Shown one piece after another: positions 41,256 to 50,787 of a stretch of DNA of 64,000 bases. The translations under genes and the position numbers were made by a program. The notes below the pieces were generated by a model. It had not been told where the DNA came from. It did not search any database and worked only from the letters and a program-made list of their open reading frames with translations. Origin of the DNA: Amycolatopsis iheyensis (GTDB lineage: Bacteria > Actinomycetota > Actinomycetes > Mycobacteriales > Pseudonocardiaceae); assembly GCF_024703995.1 (NCBI RefSeq), contig NZ_JAMXQV010000003.1:372001-436000 (forward strand), written 5' to 3'. Numbering within the stretch: position 1 is the stretch's first letter; each line of letters starts with the position of its first letter.

Positions 41256-41269
41256 TGACAACGGTGTCA
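41256..41269. promoter_or_regulatory. LacI-type operator before the GH92 gene
   Basis: TGACAACGGTGTCA is an inverted repeat (one mismatch) with central CG, 66 bases upstream of the GH92 start codon. It is the second LacI-type site in the window beside a glycosidase gene. Confidence 0.45.
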
Positions 41270-41334
41270 GCGCGCGAGGACCGTTCCGATTCGCAACCGG
41301 CTGAACTTGTGCTCAACGGCGAAGGACAAGTGAC

Positions 41335-43989
41335 ATGGTCTTGCGTACCCTCGTGCGGCTTTCCGCCGTCACCGCCCTGGCATTGACCGGGCTGATCCCC
41401 GTCCCCGCGTCCGCGGCGCCGCTCGTCACCGATCCGGCGTCGCTCGTGAACCCGTTCATCGGCACGTCCAACGCCGCCGACGACTTCCCCGGCGCGGACG
41501 TCCCGTTCGGCATGCTCCAGTGGAGCCCCGACACCCCCAGCCGGCCCGACGGCGGCGGGTACGAGTACAAGGACTCGTCCATCACCGGTTTTAGCCTGAC
41601 GCACCTGTCCGGGCCCGGTTGCGGCGCCGACGGTGACGTCCCGATCCTGCCGACGGTCGGCGGCGTGAACACCGGCGCGAGCGTCTCCTTCAGCCACAGC
41701 AACGAATCCGCGAGTCCCGGCGCCTACTCGGTGAACCTCGCCAACGGCGTGAACACCGAGCTGACCACCGCGCTGCGGTCGGGGATCGGCCGGTTCACGT
41801 TCCCCTCGACAACGCAGGCGAACCTGCAGTTCAAGCTCAACGGCAGCCAGAACGGCACGTCGAACCAGGCCTGGACCGTCGTCAGCCCGACCGAGGTCTC
41901 CGGCTCGGTCACCTCGGGGCACTTCTGCGGCGCGGGGTTCACCTACACGCTCTACTTCGACGTCGTGTTCGACCGGCCGTTCAGCTCGAGCGGCACGGCG
42001 GCGGCCGCCGCGGTGACCCCGAAGGCGTCGCCGGGCAAGCTGCACGGCACCGCGACCGCCAAGGCCGCGCCGGACGCGGGCCCGGGCAGCGCGTACGTCC
42101 GGTTCGACACGACCACCAACCGCACGGTGCAGGCCAAGGTGGGCATTTCCTACGTGTCGACGGCGAACGCGGTAGCGAACCGGGCGGCGGACATCCCGGC
42201 GTTCGACTTCGCGGCGACCAAGCAGGCCGCGCACGACAGCTGGAACTCCCTGCTCGGCCGGCTCCAGGTCGCCGGCGGCACCGCGGCGCAGCAGCGCGTC
42301 TTCTACACCGCGCTGTACCACTCGCTGTTGCACCCCAACGTCTTCTCCGACCGCAACGGCCAGTACATCGGGTTCGACAACCAGGTGCACACCGTCGCGA
42401 GTGGACACTCGGCGCACTACGCCAACTTCTCCGGCTGGGACATCTACCGCACGCAGGCGCAGCTTTCCGCGTTGGTCGCGCCGGCGCAGACCAGCGACAT
42501 CGCGCAGTCGATGATCGCGGACTACGCGCAGGGTGGCACGCTGCCGAAGTGGTCGCAGAACAACGGCGAAACCTACGTCATGGTCGGTGACCCGGGCACA
42601 GCGATCCTCGCGAGCTACTACGCCTTCGGCGCGCGGAACTTCGACACTTCCGCGGCACTGCAAGCGATGCTGAAGGAAGCGAGCACGCTCAACAACGTCC
42701 GGCCGGGCCTCAACGCGACCAACGCGCCGGGTTACCTGCCGGCCAACGGCACCTACCAGTGCTGCAACTTCTACGGCCCGGTCTCGACGCAGCTCGAGTA
42801 CGACACCGCCGACTTCGCGCTCTCGGCGTTCGCCGGCGCGCTGGGGGACACCGCGAACCAGGCGTTCTACGCCGGGCGCGCGCAGAACTGGAAGAACACC
42901 TTCAACAGTGCCAGCGGGTTCATGCAGCCTCGCGACGCCGGTGGTGGCTGGACGGGCGGCTTCAACCCGGCGAGCGGGTCGAACTTCGTCGAAGGCACGT
43001 CGTGGCAGTACACCGGCATGGTGCCGTTCAACGTGGCGGGCCTGGCGGCCGCGCGCGGCGGCAACGCGTCGCTGATCAGCTACCTCGACAGCGTGCTGGC
43101 CGGGTTCCACGGCAGCGGCGGATCGCAGGCCGACCTCGGGAACGAGCCGAGCCTGGAGCTGCCGTGGGAGTACGACTACGTCGGGCAGCCGTACCAGACG
43201 CAGAAGGTCGTCCGGCAGGTCCAGGACCAGATCTGGACGGACGCGCCGGGCGGGCTGGCCGGCAACGACGACCTGGGCGCGATGAGCGCGTGGTACGTGT
43301 TCTCGGCGCTGGGTTTCTACCCGATGACGCCGGGCACGGCGGACCTGGCGCTGGGCAGCCCGCTGTTCACGCAGGCGGTGGTGACGTTGCCGAGCGGCGC
43401 GACGCTGACGGTGAACGCCCCGGCGGCGGCGGACAACGCGCCGTACGTCCAGAGCGCGTCGTGGAACGGCTCGGCGTGGAACAACGCTTACGTGCCCACC
43501 TCGGCGCTGGTGTCGGGCGGAACGCTGGGCTTCACGCTGGGCACGGCGGCGAACACGTCCTGGGCGGCGTCGAACCCGCCGCCGTCCTACGACGGGACGA
43601 TGCCACACCTGGGGGCGTTGTCTTCGGGTGTCGCGGGCAAGTGCGCGGACGTGGCGACGAGCGGAACGGCCAACGGCACGCACGTCCAGCTGTACACGTG
43701 CAATGCGACGGGCGCCCAGAAGTGGTTCGCGGCACCGGACGGCAGCTTCCAGGCCCAGGGCGGGTGTCTGGACGTGAGCAACAGCGGCACGGCGAACGGC
43801 ACGAAGGTGCAGCTGTGGCAGTGCAATTCCTCGGGTGCCCAGAAGTGGCAGCCGGGCACGGCCGGCTCGCTGGTCAACCCCCAGTCGGGCCGTTGCCTGG
43901 ACGACCCGGGCAGCACGACGACCGACGGGACGCAGCTGCAGATCTACGACTGCAACCAGAGCGCGGCCCAGAAGTGGACCCACGGCTGA
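41335..43989 (+). CDS. Secreted GH92 alpha-mannosidase with C-terminal ricin-type lectin domain
   Basis: 884 aa. The signal peptide ends near PASAAP. The GH92 domain (about 30-760) shows the family opening VNPFIGTSNAADDFPGADVPFG, GYEYKDSSITGFSLTHLSGPGC, then HYANFSGWDIYRTQAQL and GGLAGNDDLGAMSAWYVFSALGFYP. GH92 enzymes are calcium-dependent exo-alpha-mannosidases acting on yeast mannan and N-glycans. Residues ~765-884 are a beta-trefoil CBM13 (GKCADVATSGTANGTHVQLYTCNATGAQKW and two similar repeats). A LacI-type operator lies upstream and a family stem-loop downstream. Strong assignment. Confidence 0.93.
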   Translation: MVLRTLVRLSAVTALALTGLIPVPASAAPLVTDPASLVNPFIGTSNAADDFPGADVPFGMLQWSPDTPSRPDGGGYEYKDSSITGFSLTHLSGPGCGADGDVPILPTVGGVNTGASVSFSHSNESASPGAYSVNLANGVNTELTTALRSGIGRFTFPSTTQANLQFKLNGSQNGTSNQAWTVVSPTEVSGSVTSGHFCGAGFTYTLYFDVVFDRPFSSSGTAAAAAVTPKASPGKLHGTATAKAAPDAGPGSAYVRFDTTTNRTVQAKVGISYVSTANAVANRAADIPAFDFAATKQAAHDSWNSLLGRLQVAGGTAAQQRVFYTALYHSLLHPNVFSDRNGQYIGFDNQVHTVASGHSAHYANFSGWDIYRTQAQLSALVAPAQTSDIAQSMIADYAQGGTLPKWSQNNGETYVMVGDPGTAILASYYAFGARNFDTSAALQAMLKEASTLNNVRPGLNATNAPGYLPANGTYQCCNFYGPVSTQLEYDTADFALSAFAGALGDTANQAFYAGRAQNWKNTFNSASGFMQPRDAGGGWTGGFNPASGSNFVEGTSWQYTGMVPFNVAGLAAARGGNASLISYLDSVLAGFHGSGGSQADLGNEPSLELPWEYDYVGQPYQTQKVVRQVQDQIWTDAPGGLAGNDDLGAMSAWYVFSALGFYPMTPGTADLALGSPLFTQAVVTLPSGATLTVNAPAAADNAPYVQSASWNGSAWNNAYVPTSALVSGGTLGFTLGTAANTSWAASNPPPSYDGTMPHLGALSSGVAGKCADVATSGTANGTHVQLYTCNATGAQKWFAAPDGSFQAQGGCLDVSNSGTANGTKVQLWQCNSSGAQKWQPGTAGSLVNPQSGRCLDDPGSTTTDGTQLQIYDCNQSAAQKWTHG

Positions 43990-43997
43990 CCCGGTCC

Positions 43998-44088
43998 CAA
44001 GCGCCCCAATGTGGCCTTGGTTGCGTCTGACGCAACCAATGTGGCCTTCGGTGCGTCAGACGCACCGAAGGCCACATTGGGGCGCTTG
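43998..44088. repeat. Nested inverted repeat, member of a repeated stem-loop family; terminator between convergent genes
   Basis: Outer arms of 21 bases (43998-44018 and 44068-44088) containing AGCGCCCCAATGTGGC enclose a second hairpin GGTTGCGTC/GACGCAACC (44019-44037) and an internal partial copy. The same core recurs at 56346-56402. It separates the GH92 and enoyl-CoA hydratase genes. Confidence 0.75.
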
Positions 44089-44096
44089 AAGGGTGG

Positions 44097-44894
44097 TCAG
44101 GAAGCCGGGTGGGGCGGGAACTTCGGTTCGCGGCGTTCGTTCCAGCTGGCCAGTCCCTCGGCCAGTTCGGGACGGCCGAACGACTCGACCATCAACGCCG
44201 TCGCCTCGCGGGCGGCTTCGTCCAGCGGCAGCAGCGCCTCCCGCGCGAACTGCGCCTTCATCACCGCCATCGACCGCGGTGCGCTGTAAGTTGCCAACTC
44301 CGTCGCGTACGCGTGGGCTCGCAACCCCAGCTCCTCCGCCGGAACCACCTCCTGGACCAGGCCGTAGTCGAACGCCTGCTCCGCGGTGAAAGTCCGCCCG
44401 GAAAGCAGCAGATCCCGTGCCCGGCCCCCACCCACCAAAGTGGGCAGCAGTTTCGCGACGCCGTACTCCGCGATCAGGCCGCGGCGCGAGAACGCGGTCG
44501 TGAACTTCGCGCCCGCCGCGGCGAAGCGGACGTCCGCCGAGCACGCGATCACGAACCCGAGGCCCGCGCAGCCGCCGTTGATCGCCGCCACCACCGGGAC
44601 GCCCGTCGAGGACGCCGCCAGGACGTCGCGGAAGTTCTCGTGGCCGCCGCCCGTGGCCGGGGGAGTTGCCGCGATGTCGTCCAGCAGCCCCAGATCCGCG
44701 CCCGGGCAGAACGCCTTGCCCGCCCCCGTGACGACCACCGCGCGCACCGACGGGTCCGCGTCGGCTTCCCGCAGCAGCGCGCCGTAGCGGGCCTGCATCG
44801 GCACGTCCATCGCGTTGTTCCGGTCCGGCTTGTCGAACGTCAGCGTGGCGACCGCGCCGCCGGTCGCGTACCGCACACCATCCACCGTGGACAT
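44097..44894 (-). CDS. Enoyl-CoA hydratase/isomerase
   Basis: 265 aa. The crotonase fold is shown by AVATLTFDKPDRNNAMD, the oxyanion segment AFCPGADLGLLDD and VAAINGGCAGLGFVIACSADVRFA, then GLIAEYGVAKLLPTLVGGGRARDLLLSG. The Glu after YG (AEYG) is where a catalytic acid is expected. The family hydrates enoyl-CoAs in beta-oxidation. The gene is alone; a palindrome AAGCG-GT-CGCTT lies about 30 bases upstream of the start and resembles a site before the fabG/maoC pair at 62.35 kb. Confidence 0.9.
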   Translation of the reverse strand: MSTVDGVRYATGGAVATLTFDKPDRNNAMDVPMQARYGALLREADADPSVRAVVVTGAGKAFCPGADLGLLDDIAATPPATGGGHENFRDVLAASSTGVPVVAAINGGCAGLGFVIACSADVRFAAAGAKFTTAFSRRGLIAEYGVAKLLPTLVGGGRARDLLLSGRTFTAEQAFDYGLVQEVVPAEELGLRAHAYATELATYSAPRSMAVMKAQFAREALLPLDEAAREATALMVESFGRPELAEGLASWNERREPKFPPHPAS

Positions 44895-44921
44895 GGCCGC
44901 CTCCTCGGGTCGGGGTTCAGA

Positions 44922-44937
44922 CTAAGCGGTCGCTTGG
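44922..44937. promoter_or_regulatory. Palindromic operator of the enoyl-CoA hydratase
   Basis: AAGCGGTCGCTT (44924-44935) with flanking C/G symmetry. The same ACTAAGCGGT(C/T)GCTT string occurs at 62348-62361 before fabG. Confidence 0.5.
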
Positions 44938-45045
44938 CGCACGGGCCAGTCAGCCTTGGTTGAATTCGTCGAAAGCCGTGTTGGGCGGGAAATCCTCGTG
45001 CGATAGTGCTCCCCGCCGTAATCCGCTGCTGGGAGGGAACGCCCG

Positions 45046-48000
45046 ATGTCGCACGACTTGAGTCGAAGAACGGTCCTCGGTGGAGCTGGTGCCGTCGTCG
45101 TCACGTCGGCCCTCGCGCCGGTCGCGAAAGCAGCCGAAGCGCGGCTCGACCGCGACACCGACTTCGGCACGGGCTGGCGGTTCGCCCTCGCCAACCCGGA
45201 CGGCGTCACCGACCCCGGCGGCCGGTTCGCCGACGCCGCGAAGCCGAAGTTCGACGACTCGACGTGGCAGGTCGTCGACGTCCCGCACGACTGGAGCATC
45301 GAACTCCCGCCCGTGGAAAAGGGCACCTTCAGCGGGTCCGGGTTCTTCCGCGGCGGTCTCGGCTGGTACCGCAAGACGTTCGTCGTCCCGCCCGAAGCGG
45401 CGGGCAAACGCGTTTCGGTCGAGTTCGACGGCGTCTATTCGGACGCGCACGTACACCTGAACGGCGAACTGCTCGGCCACCACCCGTACGCCTACACCGG
45501 GTTCGCCTTCGACCTCACCGGCCGGCTGCACACCGACGGCCGCACCCCGAACGTCCTCGCCGTGCGCGCGGTGAACCCGCTGCCCAGCAGCCGCTGGTAC
45601 TCCGGCAGCGGCATCTTCCGCCGGGTCCGCCTGGTCGTCACCGAGCCGGTGCACATCGCCCGGCACGGCACCTTCGTCACGACCCCCGGCATCGCCGCGG
45701 GCCGCGGCACCGTCCGGGTCGCCACCGACGTCGTGAACGACTCCCGCGCGCCGGTGACGGCCGTGGTGCGCACGACCGTCAGCGACTCGGCGGGCCGGGT
45801 CAAGGCGAAGGGCGCGACGACCGTGACGATCGCCCCGGGACGAACCGCCACCGCGGTCACGACCCAGACGGTGCCCGATCCGCAACGGTGGTCGCCCGGC
45901 ACGCCCACGCTCTACCGGGTGCGCACCGAAGTCGCGGGCTGCGACACGGCCACCACCGACTTCGGCTTCCGCCACTTCACGTTCCACCCCGACAACGGGT
46001 TCTCGCTCAACGGCGTGCCGACGAAGCTGCGCGGGGTCAACCTCCACGCGTCGCAGGGCGCGCTGGGCGCGGTGATCGACCCGGCCGCGCTCGAGCACCA
46101 GCTGCGGCTGATGCTCGCGATGGGCGTCAACGCGCTGCGCACCGCGCACAACCCGCCCGACCCGCAGCTGGTGACGCTCTGCGACCGGCTCGGGATCCTG
46201 CTGATGGTCGAAGCGTTCGACTGCTGGCGGACCGGCAAGCTCGAGTTCGACTACCACCGCGACTTCGACGAGTGGAGCGGGCGCGACATCGCCGAAATGG
46301 TGCACGCGGCCAAGAACTCCCCGTCGGTCGTGCTGTGGTCGATCGGCAACGAGGTGCCGGACGCGTCGATGGCCGGCGGCCCGGCCATCGCGGCGGCGCT
46401 CATCAAGACCGTGCGTGACATCGACCCGACCCGGCCGGTGATCATGGGCTCGGACCGCTACCGGAGCGTGCCCGCGCCGGGCTCGCCGCAGGACCTCATC
46501 CTGCGGCAGCTCGACGGCCTCGGCGTCAACTACAACACCGCGCAGTCGCTCGACGGGCTGCACGCGGCCTACCCGGACAAGTTCTTCTTCGAGTCCGAGT
46601 CGTCGTCGGAGACCTCGACGCGCGGGGTGTACCAGGACCCCGACCTGCTCAACACCGGCGAGAACCACGTGCCGGGCAAGCGGGCGGCGTCGTCCTACGA
46701 CAACAACCTGGCCTCCTGGACGTTCAGCGGCGAGTACTCGCTGAAGAAGGACCGCGACCGCAAGTTCTGCCAGGGCCAGTTCCTCTGGGCCGGGCAGGAC
46801 TACCTCGGCGAGCCGACCCCCTACGACGCCTTCCCGGTCAAGACGTCCTTCTTCGGCGCGGTCGACAGCGCGGGCCTGCCCAAGGACGCCTTCCACCTCT
46901 TCCGCAGCCAGTGGACCACCGCGCCGATGGTGCACCTGGCGCCGATGGACTGGACCGGCCACGCCCCGGGCGAGCCCGTCGCGGTCTGGGTCTACTCCAC
47001 TGTGGACACCGTCGAGCTGGTGCTCAACGGCCGTTCGCTGGGCACGAAGACCTTCGACCGCAAGGCCACTGTGGACGGCCGGGCCTACCTCGAGACGAGC
47101 GAGCCGACCGGCGACGACAAGAACGACCCGTCCGGCAGCTACACCAGCCCGAACGGCGGCACCGGCAAGCTGCACCTGAGCTGGACCGTGCCGTTCGAAC
47201 GCGGCACGCTGACCGCGATCGCCCGGGCCGACGGCCGGGAAGTGGCCCGCGACGAGCTCGTCACGGCCGGGCCGCCGAGCGCGGTCACGCTCAGCGCCGC
47301 ACCACGCGGGGAAGGCGCGATGGCGTTCGTGACGGCGTCCGTTGTGGACGCCCAGGGGGTCGTGGTGCCGGGTGCCGAGCTGGCGCTGCGGTTCACCGTC
47401 GGCGGACCCGGCCGGCTCGCCGGGGTCGACAACGGACGCCAGGAGTCGGCCCAGGGCTACCAGCAGCCGACGGTCGCCACCTTCCGCGGCCAGGCCGTCG
47501 CGATCGTCGCCGCGACCGGTGGCCGCGGCCCGATCACCGTGACGGCGAGCGCGCCGGGCCTGACCTCGGGGAGCACCACGGTGCCGGGGACGAACCTCGG
47601 GCAGCGCAACGGCCCGGGCGCGCGGGCGGTGGAGCTGCCCGAGGTGCCGGTCGTCCTGGCCGCGAACGCGAGTTATGCGGGCGCCCCGGACACGCTGCCG
47701 GCGGCGATGCTCGACGGCAACCCCGCCACCGGCTGGTCGAACTTCTACCTCAAGCCGGCGACCGCGACGCTGCCGGCGGTGAGCCGGCCGCGGCCGGCGG
47801 ACTGGGTTTCGCTGGTCTGGCCGACTCCGCAGCGTTTCGGCGAGATCGTCGCGAACTTCGTGCTGGACGCGACGCTGGTGCTGCCGGACACCGTCGCCGT
47901 CTTCTACCGGGGGACTCAGGGCTCCGCGCCGGTGAGCAACCTGAAGATCTCGTGGGGGACCGGTTCGAACGACCCGACGACGTTCTCGTTCGACCCGGTC

Positions 48001-48072
48001 ACCGCCACGGAGGTGTTCGTCTCCATGACGACCCGCGGGTTCCTGCGGATCAGCGGCCTCTTGGCCCGTTAA
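45046..48072 (+). CDS. Tat-exported GH2 beta-galactosidase-type glycosidase
   Basis: 1008 aa. The twin-arginine signal is SRRTVLGGAGAVVVTSALAPVAKAAE. GH2 domains follow in order: sugar-binding (DTDFGTGWRFA..., VPHDWSIELP, SDAHVHLNGELLGHHPY), Ig-like, then TIM barrel with RGVNLHASQGALG, LRTAHNPP and acid/base Glu in VLWSIGNEVPD (about 437). The nucleophile is expected in FFFESESSSETS (about 515). A DUF4982-like and Ig-like C-terminal part and a terminal beta-sandwich (about 870-1008) follow. GH2 members split beta-galactosides, beta-mannosides or glucuronides; the galactosidase branch is most likely but not certain. It shares its TTAA stop with the convergent gene. Confidence 0.9.
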   Translation: MSHDLSRRTVLGGAGAVVVTSALAPVAKAAEARLDRDTDFGTGWRFALANPDGVTDPGGRFADAAKPKFDDSTWQVVDVPHDWSIELPPVEKGTFSGSGFFRGGLGWYRKTFVVPPEAAGKRVSVEFDGVYSDAHVHLNGELLGHHPYAYTGFAFDLTGRLHTDGRTPNVLAVRAVNPLPSSRWYSGSGIFRRVRLVVTEPVHIARHGTFVTTPGIAAGRGTVRVATDVVNDSRAPVTAVVRTTVSDSAGRVKAKGATTVTIAPGRTATAVTTQTVPDPQRWSPGTPTLYRVRTEVAGCDTATTDFGFRHFTFHPDNGFSLNGVPTKLRGVNLHASQGALGAVIDPAALEHQLRLMLAMGVNALRTAHNPPDPQLVTLCDRLGILLMVEAFDCWRTGKLEFDYHRDFDEWSGRDIAEMVHAAKNSPSVVLWSIGNEVPDASMAGGPAIAAALIKTVRDIDPTRPVIMGSDRYRSVPAPGSPQDLILRQLDGLGVNYNTAQSLDGLHAAYPDKFFFESESSSETSTRGVYQDPDLLNTGENHVPGKRAASSYDNNLASWTFSGEYSLKKDRDRKFCQGQFLWAGQDYLGEPTPYDAFPVKTSFFGAVDSAGLPKDAFHLFRSQWTTAPMVHLAPMDWTGHAPGEPVAVWVYSTVDTVELVLNGRSLGTKTFDRKATVDGRAYLETSEPTGDDKNDPSGSYTSPNGGTGKLHLSWTVPFERGTLTAIARADGREVARDELVTAGPPSAVTLSAAPRGEGAMAFVTASVVDAQGVVVPGAELALRFTVGGPGRLAGVDNGRQESAQGYQQPTVATFRGQAVAIVAATGGRGPITVTASAPGLTSGSTTVPGTNLGQRNGPGARAVELPEVPVVLAANASYAGAPDTLPAAMLDGNPATGWSNFYLKPATATLPAVSRPRPADWVSLVWPTPQRFGEIVANFVLDATLVLPDTVAVFYRGTQGSAPVSNLKISWGTGSNDPTTFSFDPVTATEVFVSMTTRGFLRISGLLAR

Positions 48073-48851
48073 CGGCTGCAGGGCGCGAGCGCGTCGAGGC
48101 CCTGCGGTTTGTCGGTCGTGCGGCCGATGGCGGTCGCGATGCGGTTGATCGTCGCGACGCGCTTGTCCTCGAGCGGGCCGAGGATGGCGTTCTGCACGAA
48201 GTTGGGACCGCCCTGGCCGACAGTGGTGGCCAGGCGGTTGTTGGCTTCGGCGAGCTGCGTGTCGAGCAGCTGGAGGTTCCGCTCGACCTCGGCTCGGGCC
48301 TGCGCGGGGATGGCCGGGAGCTGCGAGGCGACGTCGGGGCAGGTGATCTGCCCGGCGTCGCCCGCCGCGGCACTGGTCGGCTGGGCCGGTGCCGGGGCAG
48401 TGGAGGACGCCGGCGCCGCTTGGCCGCCCAGCGAGCACGTCGCCAGGCCGCCGAGGTTCTGCGGTTTCTCGCCCCGGCGACCGATGGCGATGGCGATCCG
48501 GTCGATCGTCGACGTCCGCTTGTCGGCCAGCGGCCCGAGGATCGCGTTCTGGACGAAGTTCGGGCCGCCCTGCCCGACGGTGGTGGCCAGGCGGTTGTTC
48601 GCTTCGGCGATCTGGGTGTTCAGCAGGTCCAGGTTGCGTTGCACTTCGGCTTGGGCCTGCGCGGGGATGGCGGGCAGCTGCGAAGCGACGTCGGGGCAGC
48701 TGATCCGGTTGCCGGTCGCCGCGTTCGCCGCGCCGGGGTCGCCGACGGTCGTCGCGATCACCAGCGCCCCCGCCGCGATCGCGAGGCCGAGGGCCGCCGT
48801 CGCGATCTTCGTCCGCCGCGAGAGGCGGTGTCGTCCACCGGTAGCAGGCAT
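48069..48851 (-). CDS. Exported protein made of two homologous ~85-residue repeats
   Basis: 260 aa. An N-terminal hydrophobic segment (IATAALGLAIAAGALVIATTVG) is a signal anchor or signal peptide. Two repeats follow, about residues 50-140 and 170-259, joined by a Pro/Ala/Ser linker. Both read CPDVASQLPAIPAQA, then NRLATTVGQGGPNFVQNAIL and end with KPQ and a Cys, so each carries two conserved cysteines. Most other positions are identical, marking a recent duplication. I recognise no family. It is convergent with the GH2 gene, the two stop codons overlapping. Confidence 0.75.
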   Translation of the reverse strand: MPATGGRHRLSRRTKIATAALGLAIAAGALVIATTVGDPGAANAATGNRISCPDVASQLPAIPAQAQAEVQRNLDLLNTQIAEANNRLATTVGQGGPNFVQNAILGPLADKRTSTIDRIAIAIGRRGEKPQNLGGLATCSLGGQAAPASSTAPAPAQPTSAAAGDAGQITCPDVASQLPAIPAQARAEVERNLQLLDTQLAEANNRLATTVGQGGPNFVQNAILGPLEDKRVATINRIATAIGRTTDKPQGLDALAPCSR

Positions 48852-49068
48852 GAATCACTCCAAGTTAGCGTGAACAGAGAGGGACCACACGGGCAGCGCG
48901 CGGTTTTTCCGAATGGTGCGGCCGAGCCGGCCGCGGAGGTCATCGTGGCGGCTCCACCAGGGAGTTGTCCAGAGTTCGGCGGGGAAAAGAGAGAAGCTGA
49001 ACCATTCCGAACCGGCAGCCGTATTACGCGGTGAAAGGCGGCTTCTGCGATTCCCGCGAAGCCGGGCC

Positions 49069-49117
49069 TTGACGCGGCCGCCGCGGCCTCCTAGCGTTCG
49101 CATACCGACCGGTCGGT
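49069..49117 (+). promoter_or_regulatory. Promoter and ACCGACC/GGTCGGT operator of the acyl-CoA ligase operon
   Basis: TTGACG (49069-49074), 17-base spacer and TAGCGT (49092-49097), followed by the perfect 14-bp palindrome ACCGACCGGTCGGT (49104-49117) at the expected transcription start. The same palindrome form occurs at 61004-61025. Confidence 0.65.
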
Positions 49118-49136
49118 GTCCAAAGGAGGTCACGGA

Positions 49137-50783
49137 GTGAGCTGGTACGACGCGAAGCCCTGGCTGGCGAGCTACGACGAAAGCGTGCGGGCCGCGGAAC
49201 CGGCGAAGCCGACGACCCTGCCGGAGACCTTCCGCCGCGCCGCGGACCACGTCCCCGACCGGACGGCGATCGTGTACTTCGACGCGCGGCTGAGCTACCG
49301 CGAGGTCGACGAGCTCTCCGACGGCGTCGCGCGGTACCTGAGCGCCCACGGCTTCGCGCGCGGCGACCGGCTCGCGCTGGTGCTGCAGAACATCCCGCAG
49401 TTCGTGATCGCCCTGCTGGGCGCGTGGAAGGCCGGCGGGATCGTGGTCCCGGTCAACCCGATGTACCGCGACCGCGAGCTCACCCACGTGCTCACCGACG
49501 CCGGGGTCAAGGCGATCGTGTGCTCGCAGCGCGGCTGGAACGCCTTCATCGCCGAGACGGCGAAGGACATCGGCATCGCGCTCACCACCAGCGAACTGGA
49601 GTTCCAGACGCGCGACGACGAGCGCGTGCTGGGCAAGGTCATCCGCGAAGAGACCCCGGGCGCGACCGAACTCCTCGAAGCCGCCGCCACCCCGGGCCCG
49701 AAGCCGCCGGAGCCGGCCTTCGCGCTCGACGACGTCGCGCTGATCAGCTACACCTCCGGTACCAGCGGCACACCGAAGGGCGCCACCAACACCCACGGCA
49801 ACCTCGGCACCAACGCCGCCGGGCTCGGCTCGTTCAGCGGCCTGCCCGCCGGCTCGACGCTGTTCGGGCTCGCGCCGCTGTTCCACATCACCGGCATGGT
49901 CTGCGAACTCGGCTCCGCGATCGACATCGAGGGCACGCTCGCCCTCGCCTACCGCTTCGACGCCGGGGTGGTGCTCGACGCCTTCCTCGAGCACCGGCCG
50001 TCGTACACGGTCGGGCCGTCGACGGCCTACATGGCGCTGATGGCGCACCCGTCCTTCAGCCGCGACCACTTCTCGTCGTTCGCGCTGCTCTACTCCGGCG
50101 GCGCCGCGCTGCCGCCCGCCGTCGTCGAGGCCTTCCGCGCGAAGACCGGGCACTACATCCACAACGGCTACGGCCTCACCGAAACCAGCGCGGGCTGCGT
50201 CGTCGTCCCTGGCACGCTCGAAGCGCCGATCGACCCGGCGTCCGGCACGATCTCCATCGGCCTCCCGGTGCCGGACACGATCGTGCGGATCCTGGGCGAG
50301 GACGGGGAAGAGCTGCCGTTCGGCCAGGCGGGCGAGATCGCCGTGGAAGGCCCGATGGTCGTTTCCGGCTACTGGAACCGCCCGGACGCGACGGCCGAGT
50401 CGCTGCCCGGCGGGCGGCTGCTCACCGGCGACATCGGGTTCATGGACGAGCGCGGCTGGGTCTACGTCGTCGACCGCAAGAAGGACATGATCAACGCGTC
50501 CGGCTTCAAGGTCTGGCCGCGCGAGGTCGAAGACGTCCTGTACACGCACCCGGCGGTCCGCGAGGCCGCCGTCGTCGGGGTCGCCGACGAATACCGCGGC
50601 GAGACGGTCAAGGCGTACGTCAGCCCCGCGCCCGGCGCGAACGCCGATCCCGCGGAGCTGGTCGCGTGGTGCAAGGAACGGCTCGCCGCCTACAAGTACC
50701 CGCGCACCGTCGAAGTCCTCGACGAGCTGCCGAAGACCACCAGCGGCAAGATCCTGCGCCGCGAACTGCGGGCTCGGGGGTAA
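49137..50783 (+). CDS. Acyl-CoA synthetase (AMP-forming, FadD type)
   Basis: 548 aa from the GTG at 49137, with the ideal RBS AAAGGAGGT at 49122-49130. ANL-superfamily motifs: YTSGTSGTPKGATNTH (P-loop), YGLTETSAG, TGDIGFMDERGWVYVVDRKKDMINASGFKVWP and a C-terminal PKTTSGKILRREL with the catalytic Lys. The enzyme activates a carboxylic acid with ATP and CoA. It is first in an operon with a phosphotriesterase-type hydrolase and a TetR regulator, suggesting that the hydrolase makes the acid. The chain length is unknown. Confidence 0.9.
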   Translation: MSWYDAKPWLASYDESVRAAEPAKPTTLPETFRRAADHVPDRTAIVYFDARLSYREVDELSDGVARYLSAHGFARGDRLALVLQNIPQFVIALLGAWKAGGIVVPVNPMYRDRELTHVLTDAGVKAIVCSQRGWNAFIAETAKDIGIALTTSELEFQTRDDERVLGKVIREETPGATELLEAAATPGPKPPEPAFALDDVALISYTSGTSGTPKGATNTHGNLGTNAAGLGSFSGLPAGSTLFGLAPLFHITGMVCELGSAIDIEGTLALAYRFDAGVVLDAFLEHRPSYTVGPSTAYMALMAHPSFSRDHFSSFALLYSGGAALPPAVVEAFRAKTGHYIHNGYGLTETSAGCVVVPGTLEAPIDPASGTISIGLPVPDTIVRILGEDGEELPFGQAGEIAVEGPMVVSGYWNRPDATAESLPGGRLLTGDIGFMDERGWVYVVDRKKDMINASGFKVWPREVEDVLYTHPAVREAAVVGVADEYRGETVKAYVSPAPGANADPAELVAWCKERLAAYKYPRTVEVLDELPKTTSGKILRRELRARG

Positions 50784-50787
50784 CGGC

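Noticed and set aside
44950..48858. Very long open frame on the minus strand (about 1300 codons) opposite the GH2 gene
   Set aside because: It is the antisense of a clear GH2 enzyme; the product is Arg/Val/Gly-rich without domains. Long antisense frames are usual in very GC-rich DNA.
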